From Chrysomallon squamiferum (Eukaryota; Mollusca; Gastropoda; Neomphalida; Peltospiridae), in the NCBI GenBank assembly GCA_012295275.1, contig CM022676.1, positions 7,069,719 to 7,107,218 of the forward strand: a DNA stretch of 37,500 nt. The letters run 5' to 3'. The notes beneath the pieces are model-generated. The model was not told the DNA's origin and searched no databases. It worked only from the letters and a program-made list of their open reading frames with translations. Below are positions 29,252 to 37,500 of the stretch, piece by piece. Within the stretch, counting starts at the first letter, position 1, and the number at the start of each line of letters is the position of its first letter. A program made the position numbers and the translations under genes.

Positions 29252-31456
29252 ATAATAATATTTTAAAATAAATAAATTATAGAACATAATTATTCAACAT
29301 TTTTATTTATTAAACATTTATTTATTTTATTTCTTTCTAAATTATAACTGTGTTAAAATATTAACAAACTGAAAAAAATATTTTTATGTAAACCTGCGTA
29401 TCAAGGTAGATAATTCTTTCAGCCGTGACAAACATGTCAATTCCATTTGTTTCATGTCCTGCATTTTCTCTTACTTCTTTCACTTGAGGTTTGAACACAT
29501 AGTTACTGCAGGAAAAAAAAACAATTAAAAAACCCACAAATTTAGTAGTAAAAGTTAACTTTAGAAGTAAAAGGAGTAGTTGAGTAGAAATACAAATAGT
29601 TGTGTAGGAATGAGGTGGTAGAAGTATGGTTTATTAATAATAATAATAATATTATTAATAATAATAATAATAATAATAATGTAGTTACTATTGTAGTAAT
29701 AATAATACTTCAGTCACTATCCTTATTATTACAGTAATGGTAAAACACTACTTTTTTATTATTGTAATAGTAACAGAAAGTTATAATTTTTATTATAACG
29801 GTGGTAATAATATAGTGACTATTTTTATTTTAATAGTAATACTTCATCATTATTGTTATTTTTTAAAAATAGTGGTGTCAATATGTTTCTTATTATAATA
29901 GCAATAGTACAGTCACTGTTTTCATTATAATAGTACAGTCACTATTTTTAATATAATCGTATAGTCACTGTTTTTGTTACTGTAATAGAATAGTCACTAT
30001 TTTTATTATTATAATAGTAATGGCATTCTCACTATTTTTATTATTATGATAGTATAGTCACAATTTTTATTATTAAAATAGTACAGCCACTGTTTTTTGT
30101 TGTTGTCTGTAATTAATAAATTTTACTTACCGGTATGAATCTTGTGGTGATGTACCAGCCAGAAGAGACAAAATGGTGGACTTCCCACTGCCCTGGGGTC
30201 CAAGGACTCCCACCACCAAGAAATCAGTCTGGTCCAGTAGCATCTATTAAATTAATCTACAAACATTTAATCTGGTTCAAGCATGCATTGTCAGGGCATG
30301 GAGTCCATAATACACACTTAAAGAGCCAAAGTTTTATTAAAGAATATGTGGAACTAAAGCATTAATAAAAATATATATTTAAAAAAAAATTTAAAAAAAA
30401 AAACAACAACAAAAAAACATGTCAGGTTAAGTTACTGATTATCTGTTCAAGTATAATAACTTTTTAAAAAAAACTTAATTAAATAAAGTAATTATGGATT
30501 AATAACCTCTGTTTTAAGACAGACAACAAATAAAAACTGAGTATTTTTTGGAAATTATGGTAGATCAATAAAAAAATAGAATGTAAGATTTTGATCAAGT
30601 GGAAAAAAAAGATGAAAAATAATACAAAATTTAATTTCTTAAAGGAAATAATACTTCAAACTGGAATAACTTTAATGAAGAAAGAAAAAATACCACATTT
30701 TAATCAATATTGTATTAGAAAAAAAAAAAAAAAATTCTGCCTTGAAAATTAATAACTCGCTCGAGCTAAAGATCAGTTTTAATTAAAAATGATAAATTTA
30801 GTAACAGTCAAAAATGAAACAAAATATAATTGATAACAGTGAGTTTAATAAGAGCCAAAAACAAAACAAAATAAAAATTAGAAAATTATCAGAAAAAGTA
30901 ATAAAATAAACAAATTAATTACATCAATCCCAGTATCACACCAACGGAATGTCTCATCTATCAGGTTTACAATTCTCTTCATTTCATGAGGTGGGGCTAG
31001 TCTGTTCTGCTGACTGGCTAAAAAATGTAAAAGAAATGTGTCAGTTAAATAAGATTACCATGGCAACCTGATTTTCATTGGTTGAAATAAATTTAAGTAA
31101 AGTATTTTTATATTTTAACTGTGTGAATGCTGCTTGTGTTAGTACAGGTATATTTATAACAACAAACAAATAAATACTATTATATTTATATTTAATTAAT
31201 TATACTTAAGCCTTTATATATTTACATGTACACACTTATAAACAAATGATTAAAACACATCCAATGGATCTCAACATATCGACATGCCTACTTACATACA
31301 TACTGAATATACATACATTCATATATATGTCTGTGTGTATGTGTACATATACAGATACATACACACACATATATAAAAGCCTTGAAATACACAACCATAT
31401 ACCCATATCAGACAAAAACACATATATATAATACAAACATGTACATATGCATATGA

Positions 31457-31493
<37 letters not shown>

Positions 31494-32572
31494 TATATAC
31501 ATACATAGTTTAACAATACACTATATAAAAAAATCAATGATACTTACAATCAAATGAAAGATGTCCAAATGATGCATGACGCTGTATGTATGACTGTTGT
31601 GATGATGATGATGATGTTTCCCCAGGTGTGGGTAGCAATGCTGGTGTTGCTGATGTTGCTGAAGGTGATGAACGACTGTCATCGCGTGAACGCAGTACAA
31701 CAATTTGCTTTTCTGGGACTTTTTGAACCAACGATGGTGATGATGTGGCTGATGGGACTACACTTGCAGCAGGACTCTAAAACAGCATTTTAAAACTTTA
31801 ATCAAAATTATAAAAATGTTTATATTTCTATCTGTTCTAATTGCCAAATGATTGTTATGTGATATAATACCAAAAAAATTCTGTCATCTACTTATAACAG
31901 AATTTTGGGGAACTGCATGACCATTTTCATTAGTCGAGTACAATGATGGATTATATTTTTACCATAGTTCAGAAGACTGCTTTAGATATCAACAATATGT
32001 CTAGTTATAACAGAATCTATGATGTATTGTATCATCAGGATATCATCTACTTCTATCATAGTTCAAAGTTTTGTTTAAGAATTCGTAATACATCTAGTTA
32101 TAACTTAATCTGTGATGTATTGCATCACATTATCAATGCCTAAGTATTATCTACTTCAAAATTTTGTTTTAGAAGTCATAATACATCCAGCTGTAACAGA
32201 ATCTCTGATTTATTTCATCAGTCCAATACAATGTCTGACTATTTTTACTGCAGTTCAAAATTTTTCCCATTGCATGGTAAAACTTGTTTAATATTAAAGA
32301 GGTTAAAGATATTTATATATTTATAAATAATTGTCTAGAATATATTAAATATTTAATTAAATATGTGAATATTACCTGGTCAGCTGGTTTTACTAGACCC
32401 AGAATGACAGGTCTTGGTGGGGTGGGGGAGGGGTCATTGTCTCTTTCTCTTTCCTGTGAATTATAATGTAATACTAATTCATGTATATGATAATCAAACA
32501 AATAATAATAATAATAATAATAATACCACCACCACCAAACACAACAGTAAATAAATAAATAAATAATACTAA

Positions 32573-32613
<41 letters not shown>

Positions 32614-32626
32614 GTAATATTTATTA

Positions 32627-32671
<45 letters not shown>

Positions 32672-33051
32672 ACTTCAAGTGTATGACAATTATATTTTTA
32701 ATTATTTTATACACAAAATTCCTGCAATCCTTTTCTTAGATATGTCAGTCATGCAAATATATTTAACAAAAAATTATATTAAATTCTAAAAAATTTTTTT
32801 TCGAATTATTCTGCTAATCATCAGGTCAGTTACTGAGTTAGTGACTTAAACATTTCCGATTACTTCGTTGTAGTATTTCAGTTTCATCGTCTATCCATGG
32901 AATGTTTGTTTAGTTGTTAATTAATCGTAAAGCACAATTCTTTCACATTATTCGTATATCTCCCCCTATTTAATTTCAATCAAGAAACCTTTCGGCCTGG
33001 TCTGTCGCGTCTTTTGCGACGTCTTCCACCTCGGTCCATCGGATCAGACAT
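25880..33051 (-). CDS. SMG9: SMG9, nonsense-mediated mRNA decay factor
   Basis: SMG9 forms a heterodimer with SMG8 that binds and restrains the SMG1 kinase, which phosphorylates UPF1 in nonsense-mediated decay. Twelve coding exons join in phase to 468 aa (human 520). Residues 1-47 begin with a basic stretch (RRRKRRDRP), as in the vertebrate N-terminus. Residues 48-124 are Ser/Pro/Thr-rich and disordered. The G-like domain starts at about 130 with FRWCDTGIDMLLDQTD and has a canonical P-loop GPQGSGKS (170-177). NGIDMFVTAERIIYLDTQ, VCNVILVTEDWFTDLNFLRF, ETPDYFPQIVFIQNK and LIPGLTPAMVNSDVNLF follow. The C-terminus AEKNWFHYAARMW-type block (SEKNWFHYAARMWDVVRKSQ, LLAEYNRLLP) is very close to human. 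The ATG at 33051 begins MSDPMDRGG, comparable to human MSESGH. Confidence 0.96.
26714..26827 (-). CDS. SMG9: SMG9 coding exon 11
   Basis: Residues 361-398 plus one base (LIPGLTPAMVNSDVNLFCLP). Acceptor TTTTAG, donor GTTAGT. Confidence 0.94.
27179..27286 (-). CDS. SMG9: SMG9 coding exon 10
   Basis: Residues 325-360 plus one base (VFIQNKAGRESFSIETYRTM, SSKLKHR). Acceptor ATCAG, donor GTCAGT. Confidence 0.94.
27340..27412. repeat. (ACAAT)n pentanucleotide repeat
   Basis: Imperfect ACAAT/GCAAT units in the SMG9 intron upstream of exon 10. Confidence 0.75.
27583..27672. repeat. (AAAT)n microsatellite
   Basis: About 22 units, reading (TTTA)n on the SMG9 sense strand. Confidence 0.95.
27832..27932 (-). 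CDS. SMG9: SMG9 coding exon 9
   Basis: Residues 291-324 plus one base (NAEMLKPSTPSSNHDGSG, DYFPQI). Acceptor TACAG, donor GTGAGT. Confidence 0.95.
28379..28464 (-). CDS. SMG9: SMG9 coding exon 8
   Basis: Residues 263-290 plus two bases (SLQLATFLMTVCNVILVTED, WFTDLNFL). Acceptor TTTCAG adjoins an (AAAT)n tract; donor GTTTGA. Confidence 0.95.
28469..28605. repeat. (AAAT), (AAT), (AAG) and (AAC) short repeats
   Basis: Consecutive A-rich simple repeats next to the acceptor of SMG9 exon 8. Confidence 0.85.
28930..29025 (-). CDS. SMG9: SMG9 coding exon 7
   Basis: Residues 231-262 (PVMSASVMDDMIRNDKKYP, VENCIEMQ). Acceptor CTTCAG, donor GTAGAT. Confidence 0.95.
29190..29262. repeat. (ACT)n-(AAT)n-(AGT)n self-complementary triplet tract
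   Basis: ACT units at 29191-29206 are the reverse complement of AGT units at 29221-29250, so the strand can fold into a hairpin with an AAT loop. Confidence 0.85.
29394..29505 (-). CDS. SMG9: SMG9 coding exon 6
   Basis: Residues 193-230 (NYVFKPQ, ETNGIDMFVTAERIIYLDTQ). Acceptor CTGCAG, donor GTTTAC. Confidence 0.95.
29690..30105. repeat. Degenerate tandem repeat, unit about 28-35 bp, in SMG9 intron 5
   Basis: Units containing AATAGTACAGTCACTATTTTTAT-like sequence. CAGTCACT or TAGTCACT recurs near 29812, 29910, 29937, 29962, 29991 and 30055. Confidence 0.75.
30131..30243 (-). CDS. SMG9: SMG9 coding exon 5 (P-loop)
   Basis: Residues 156-192 plus two bases; carries FLVVGVLGPQGSGKSTILSL. Acceptor AATAG, donor GTAAGT. 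Confidence 0.96.
30923..31017 (-). CDS. SMG9: SMG9 coding exon 4
   Basis: Residues 124-155 (LAPPHEMKRIVNLIDE, FRWCDTGID). Acceptor TTTTAG, donor GTAATT. Confidence 0.95.
31458..31489. repeat. (CA)n microsatellite
   Basis: CA run within a CA/TA-rich segment (31320-31505) beyond the donor of SMG9 exon 3. Confidence 0.9.
31548..31776 (-). CDS. SMG9: SMG9 coding exon 3 (Ser/Thr-rich)
   Basis: Residues 48-123 plus one base. It includes KQIVVLRSRDD and a TCA-encoded serine run. Acceptor TTTTAG, donor GTAAGT. Confidence 0.9.
31880..32275. repeat. Degenerate tandem array, unit about 97 bp, in SMG9 intron 2
   Basis: ATAGTTCA..TTTTGTTTAAGAA, then TAATACATCTAGTTATAAC and AATCTGTGATGTATT recur; the TTCA anchor lies near 31966, 32062, 32153 and 32255. 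Confidence 0.8.
32376..32453 (-). CDS. SMG9: SMG9 coding exon 2
   Basis: Residues 22-47 (ERERDNDPSPTPPRPVILGL), comparable to the PIILSKPP region of vertebrates. Acceptor CACAG, donor GTAATA. Confidence 0.9.
32576..32669. repeat. (AAT)n/(ATT)n inverted triplet tract
   Basis: About 37 bp of AAT (32576-32612) is followed within a few bases by about 50 bp of ATT (32617-32669). The two arms are complementary and could form a long hairpin. A separate AAT run is at 32502-32525. Confidence 0.85.
32989..33051 (-). CDS. SMG9: SMG9 coding exon 1
   Basis: Residues 1-21, basic. Start context AAAATGT; donor GTTTCT. Confidence 0.88.
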
Positions 33052-35826
33052 TTTGCTTATCTCAATATCTGTTGCTACTGAAGATGGACAGATTTATTTT
33101 TTCCTCTTTCGTTTTCATTAATGGAATTATCTCCCCTTGTTCCAGCGCTACCGTAATTAACATAATAAACGCGCCACTTCTTTATATAAATAAAATAAAG
33201 TAAAATAAATAACAAAATAACCGACTTGTGTTCACTAGAAACATTTTGTCACACTTTACTTTTGCAAAACAGTGATCGTTGTATTGTTTATATTTACTAT
33301 TAACATCAATCCTGTCGTCTTGTAAATTATTTAGTATTCAGTAATATTCAGCCTGATATGACAGATATAATATTTTCCTTAAAAAAATAAATAAATAAAT
33401 AAATATTTTAAAAAATGCAATAATAATAATATTTAAAATTGAAAGCAAACAAAACAATTATTATTTCTGTTATCTGTTACATAGTTTATGCTGTAGATTT
33501 TTTACCTCTTGAACAATTTTGATGGAGCAATAGCGTGAATAGGAAACTGCCTGTTAAATACAAGAAGGGCGTTTGAACCTGTGACCTACTGTTCACAGAT
33601 AATAATTGTTTTGAGTTACAACTCATATATCTAAAAATTATTTTTTTTAACACATTCTAAAAAAACAAACACCAAAAAACAATATAACAAACACACTGTT
33701 GTGAAATATTTATTTGACCATATAAGCATTAGATAAAAACATTGTTGTACTAAAAATGTTAAGTACAAGAAAAATATACTGTTTTTTAATTGTCAATATT
33801 AAAACAATATTAAAATGATTTTTCTCAGATATTTGTGTAAATGTGTCATATATACAAAGCTTTTAGTATCTGGAAGAAAAAATTATATATATATATGAAC
33901 AATTTCAAGAGGTTAGTTAAGAATGAAGCAAATGTATTTATATCAAAGCTTAATAAATAAAATAAATTTATGCTGAAAAATGCTAAAATGGTGTCTACTG
34001 ATTTCAAATAATACTCTGTAAGTGAGCTACTGATTATTTTCATGTATGTGTGTATATGTAGAAATAAATATATAGAAGAAAGCTTAAATTACATTCAGTC
34101 CATATTTTTCTCTAAATTAAGAATTTAAAACATACCAAAATGATATTAAAATTATATCAAAATAATAATAATATTATGACACATTTCTTACGAATGTTTA
34201 ACATTACTATTCTATACTAAATAATAATACTGAATCTGGACAAAACCTAACAAAAACATAAGCATAAGCTGGTTTGCATATCTAATGAACATTTATCACA
34301 GAAATGAGCTTTGGTCAAGTTATTTTGACGTCAATTGTAAGTTGCAAATAATGTATATATTAAGTAGCACCAAATGAAAAAAACAAATGCGAAGCATGAA
34401 AGATATTTAAGATACTTAAATATGCAATAAGAAATTTATTTTGATGTGCTCTTTAATGGTACATACACATGGGGTAGTTTACTACTATATGTATAATCTG
34501 ATGTCATGGACAAAGGGTAAAAAATATCAGCCTTTTCTATATCATTAGATTATTGTTAAAAAATGTTAACAAAATGAAGAGAAAACAAAAATTACATAAG
34601 CCTTTTTCAATTTTGATTTTCTTATTTTATTTTATTTTTTTTAAATAAAAATATGTGATAAAAGCAATAAAAAGCCATTTGTCATTTAATTAAAATAGAC
34701 AGCTGATCTTTAAACAGCCCATGGCAGTTTTGTCTACAAATTATATTAAAAACATTGACAAAACAATCTCACATTTGAGAAAAATTTTAATATAAAATTG
34801 TATCAAAAAAATTATTCTGAAGCACTTTTAAACTATTAAGATCTTTTATCTTTCTTACTCAATAACACAAAACATAATGTACTATAAAAATATTAATATG
34901 AATTATTTCTGTATTCTAAAAAACAAAATACTTTCCAGATGTAAGCACTTTTACCGTATTCAGATCACTTTAGCTTTGAAAAAAAAATATAATAATAATA
35001 ATAAAAAATATATATGTATACAATAATAATATAAATAATATATATATATTGTTTATGTCTGTCTATAACAAATAATTCATATAAACACTTTGTTTTTTCA
35101 TGTTCCAAACACGCATAAGTTGTAACCAACAATTAAATTTTTTTTTTTTATATTATAGTGAATTATAATCCACTTTATGTTTAAGATTTTTTACATGATC
35201 CATGAACATAAGTTCCATTTTTGATTGTTATGAAAATACATTGAATTAAAATTTGCACATGAACATTGTTACTATTGTTTTTTTAAATATTGTTCTACAA
35301 AGATATTTGTTCAGACATTGGATTTCATTTCATAATTCTCCTTTTTAAATCAAAGTAATTTATAATTCGAACAAATAATTTTTTTGTTTTTTTAACCTTT
35401 TGTCCAATAAACTTATTTTAAATAAACACTCAATTCATAATTTTCATTTTTGATTATCAAAATAATACAAATTATACACTGTGGATATACATTTTCTTAT
35501 CAAAATAAAATCCACAGAAACTATTCTTTTTTATATTATCCCACAAATATAATAATTTCTATAATAATATATAATCCACAAAAATTTTTTTTTTTTTTTA
35601 CTTATTATCCCACAAACAAACAGTTTCTGTTATAACCCAAAGAAATTTTCTTTTTTTATGTATTATCCCACAAACATAATAATGTCTTTTACAATCCACA
35701 GCAGTTTTCTTTTTTCTTATAAACCCCACAAATGCATGAAATTTCTGTTACAATTCACAGAACTTTTTTTTTTTTTTTTACAAACATAAAAGTTTGTTAC
35801 ACTCCACAAAATCTTTCTTCTTTTTT
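33052..35826. other. SMG9 upstream region and OAF 3' UTR/spacer
   Basis: No coding exon seen. The SMG9 promoter should lie just right of 33051, where the sequence is less AT-rich (33052-33180). The OAF 3' UTR should begin at 35826 and run left; its polyadenylation site cannot be told apart from many AT-rich hexamers. The middle (33600-35200) is unremarkable. Confidence 0.5.
33545..33600 (-). other. Possible tRNA-like (SINE) remnant
   Basis: The minus strand contains GGTCACAGGTTCAAACGCCC, partly matching a Pol III B box (GGTTCAAAC). No tRNA fold or A box is visible, so it may be chance or a very old SINE. Confidence 0.25.
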
Positions 35827-35855
35827 TTACGAATTATCCCACAAACACAAAAGTT
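35505..35855 (-). repeat. 60-bp tandem array that includes the last codons of OAF
   Basis: Six units start (plus strand, at a TCCACA-like motif) at 35511, 35575, 35635, 35695, 35754 and 35803, giving spacings of 64, 60, 60, 59 and 49. Each has TCCACA, a T-run, then ATTATCCCACAAAC in most. That 14-mer is identical at 35604, 35662 and 35833, with 13 of 14 bases at 35535. The copy at 35833 is coding: its reverse complement spells the end of OAF (CLWDN). The other units lie in the 3' UTR. Confidence 0.88.
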
Positions 35856-36110
35856 TTTGCTTAGCGACATGCTCAAACACCATGCACTTTTTACATGTTT
35901 TAATGCCACATCGATAGTTTACGACTTTCCCTGTCGAATCTTTGCCCCTGCAGTACTTCAGACCACAGGGATACCAGCCAACACACACTGTGTAATGACA
36001 GAGACAGCTTTTAGACGAATCCTGATTAGAGACATCTTTACAGTGCGGATACTTCAATGGATACAGCCTCTTCACCGCAGTCATTAATGATGTGTAGTCT
36101 TTTCCAAGTG
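35827..36110 (-). CDS. OAF: OAF terminal exon (Cys-rich domain)
   Basis: Last 94 codons including TAA; carries SCLCHYTVCVGWYPCGLKYC and YRCGIKTCKKCMVF. Acceptor is a T-run plus CAG. Confidence 0.95.
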
Positions 36111-37485
36111 CTGAAAAAAAAAAAATTAATAATAATAATTAGTAAGTAAACAAGTTAAAAAAACAACAACTAGTAAGTGGAGAAATAAGTTAGAGAGTAA
36201 GTAAATATAAAAATAAATAAAAAACATAAAAAAAATTAAATAAATGAATAATTAAATAATTAATAAGTATGTAAGTAAACAAATATATTATTTCTTAGTG
36301 TTGAAAAAATTACAGATACATATATAGATAGAGATATTTATAGACAGATAGATAGATAAAGTAACAGTAAATAAATAATAAACAGATGTGCATTAAATAA
36401 ATAAACAAAAGAGAAACTGAAAAAATAAATACGTAGACAAATAATAGCAAGTAAATTAATAAATAAATAATAGTAAATAAATTAATAATAGAGAATATAT
36501 AATTTTTTTAAAAGTGAACAACACAAATAATAATAAATCCTAAAAATAAAAAACATCCCAATTCAAAGTCTCTCTGTATGAAAGTTTTATAAACTGCCAC
36601 ATAAGGATAAAATTATTTACTTACAACGAGAAATGGTTTTAAGGTCATTTTCTTGGAAGTATGTTGTTTCAACAGCATCTTGACAAATATTGTAGAGATG
36701 GGGACTAATCAGATGACCTTTGTCCAGGTCAATTAATAAATCCTGAATATGCATCTCTGGTCCTTTTTGTTCTTCTGGTGTCCTAATAGCTGTTGGATTT
36801 TTCTGCAACATAATTGTGGAATATACAATTACATCATCTGCTTTATTTTAAATGTTACATATGAAGTTAAAACCGTGCTGCACTAAACTGAGACTAACAC
36901 TAAAAACCCTATCTCTTTCATGACAAAAAAACACAAAAGATAAAAAGAAAAAGAAGAGCAAAAAAAATAAAAAATTGTAAAGTGGTATATACACATAATA
37001 CTAAAAGAAAGGTTTAATTATAAATAATCATATTTATAATATGCTAAAAGAAAATTTTAATGACAAAAATTTAAAATACTAAAAGAAAATTTTAATAATC
37101 AAAATTTAAAATACAATTTTTTTTTTTTTTTAATAATTCAATATGCAAAATGCTAAAAGAAAAATTTAATAACTGAAAGAAAATTTTAATAATCAAAATG
37201 CAAAACACTAAAAGAAAAATTTAATAATTGAAAGAAAATTTTAATAATCAAAATGCAAAACACTAAAAGAAAAATTTAATAAATGAAAGAAAATTTTGAT
37301 AAACAAATTCAAAATGTTAAAACATTAAAAGAAAATTTTAATACTCGAACCTGTCTTAGTTTTGACATAGCATCTGAAGAAATGAAATCAGTTTTACTGA
37401 AACGAGTTACAAAACACAGAACTTGATGCTGAGTTTGTCCCAGTTCTTCTTCTGCTGGCACATAGGCACGAAATATCTGGGCCTC
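35827..37485 (-). CDS. OAF: Out at first protein (OAF), C-terminal three exons, N-terminus missing
   Basis: OAF is a small, conserved, secreted metazoan protein, first named in Drosophila; its biochemical role is unsettled. Three exons join in phase to 198 residues and a TAA stop. They match vertebrate OAF (about 273 aa) from roughly its residue 80 onward: QIFRAYV (VFRALIL), QVLCFVTRFSK (QALCFVTQLQH), DAMSKLRQKNPTAIR (EAMAKLRQKNPRAVR), GHLISPHLYNICQDAVETTY ([20 protein letters not shown]), CLCHYTVCVGWYPCGLKYC (CVCHYGLSLAWYPCMLKYC), YRCGIKTCKK and LLCLWDN. The Cys-rich C-terminal domain keeps its cysteines. The signal peptide exon should lie beyond 37500. The vertebrate-type tail after LCLWD is shortened to NS. 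The gene runs in tandem with SMG9. Confidence 0.94.
36114..36618. repeat. OAF intron rich in AAAT/AAGT/GATA simple repeats
   Basis: Irregular AAAT, AAGT and GATA tetranucleotides between the last two OAF exons. I see nothing else in it. Confidence 0.7.
36625..36802 (-). CDS. OAF: OAF internal exon
   Basis: 59 codons plus one base, beginning KNPTAIRTPEEQ; carries HLISPHLYNICQDAVETTY. Acceptor TTGCAG, donor GTAAGT. An upstream ATG near 36811 is intronic. Confidence 0.94.
37005..37345. repeat. 55-bp minisatellite in an OAF intron
   Basis: CTAAAAGAAAAATTTAATAA recurs at 37153, 37208 and 37263, an exact 55-bp period, with looser units from about 37005. Each unit has two related halves, CTAAAAGAAAAATTTAATAA and TGAAAGAAAATTTTAATAA. 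The array ends a few bases from the donor of the neighbouring exon. Confidence 0.9.
37351..37485 (-). CDS. OAF: OAF internal exon (first visible)
   Basis: 45 codons, phase 0 at both ends (EAQIFRAYVPAEEELGQTQH, QVLCFVTRFS, DAMSKLRQ). Acceptor TTTTTCAG, donor GTTCGA. Confidence 0.94.
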
Positions 37486-37500
37486 CTGAAAAACAATATA

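Noticed and set aside
33545-33600. Possible tRNA gene
   Set aside because: Only a B-box-like stretch is present, with no cloverleaf or A box; kept only as a low-confidence remnant.
35794-36087. 97-codon plus-strand frame over the OAF terminal exon
   Set aside because: Antisense to the Cys-rich OAF domain, which has clear family motifs.

Overview
The window is nuclear DNA from an animal. It is AT-rich and intron-dense, it carries four split, highly conserved metazoan genes with GT-AG introns, and microsatellites fill the non-coding space. Protein similarity and a degenerate tRNA-derived SINE of the kind common in shellfish point to a lophotrochozoan, most likely a mollusc. That placement is inference: there is no rRNA or mitochondrial marker here. 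I found no bacterial, phage, CRISPR or operon-like feature.

Layout. (1) 1830-10244, minus strand: DCAF8/WDR42A, a WD40 substrate receptor for the CUL4-DDB1 ubiquitin ligase, with 12 coding exons visible and the extreme C-terminus off the left edge. (2) 10245-11506: a 1.36 kb divergent spacer between the DCAF8 and LIPE start codons. (3) 11507-20046, plus strand: LIPE (hormone-sensitive lipase), 9 coding exons, complete at 1119 aa, with a very large regulatory exon of 1697 nt. (4) 20047-25879: convergent spacer holding both 3' UTRs and several degenerate tandem arrays. (5) 25880-33051, minus strand: SMG9, a nonsense-mediated decay factor, 12 coding exons, complete at 468 aa. (6) 33052-35826: spacer between SMG9 and OAF. 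(7) 35827-37485, minus strand: the last three exons of OAF (out at first), with its N-terminus off the right edge.

The four genes do not form a pathway: they cover ubiquitylation, lipolysis, RNA surveillance and a secreted protein. All exon boundaries were set by hand from the splice sites, and every exon phase joins without a frame break, so the gene models are firm.

The interesting content lies outside ordinary coding annotation. A ~660 bp non-autonomous hAT-like element sits at the left edge. A tandem array is built from the 3' end of a DCAF8 exon and its splice donor. Another is built from the last codons of OAF. LIPE carries a 27-bp coding repeat that places a nuclear-receptor half-site (AGGTCA) in each unit. 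Several introns hold exact-period minisatellites (42 bp, 55 bp, ~97 bp). Simple repeats show a strand polarity that largely follows transcription direction. I see no clear evidence of a wholly new multi-gene system.
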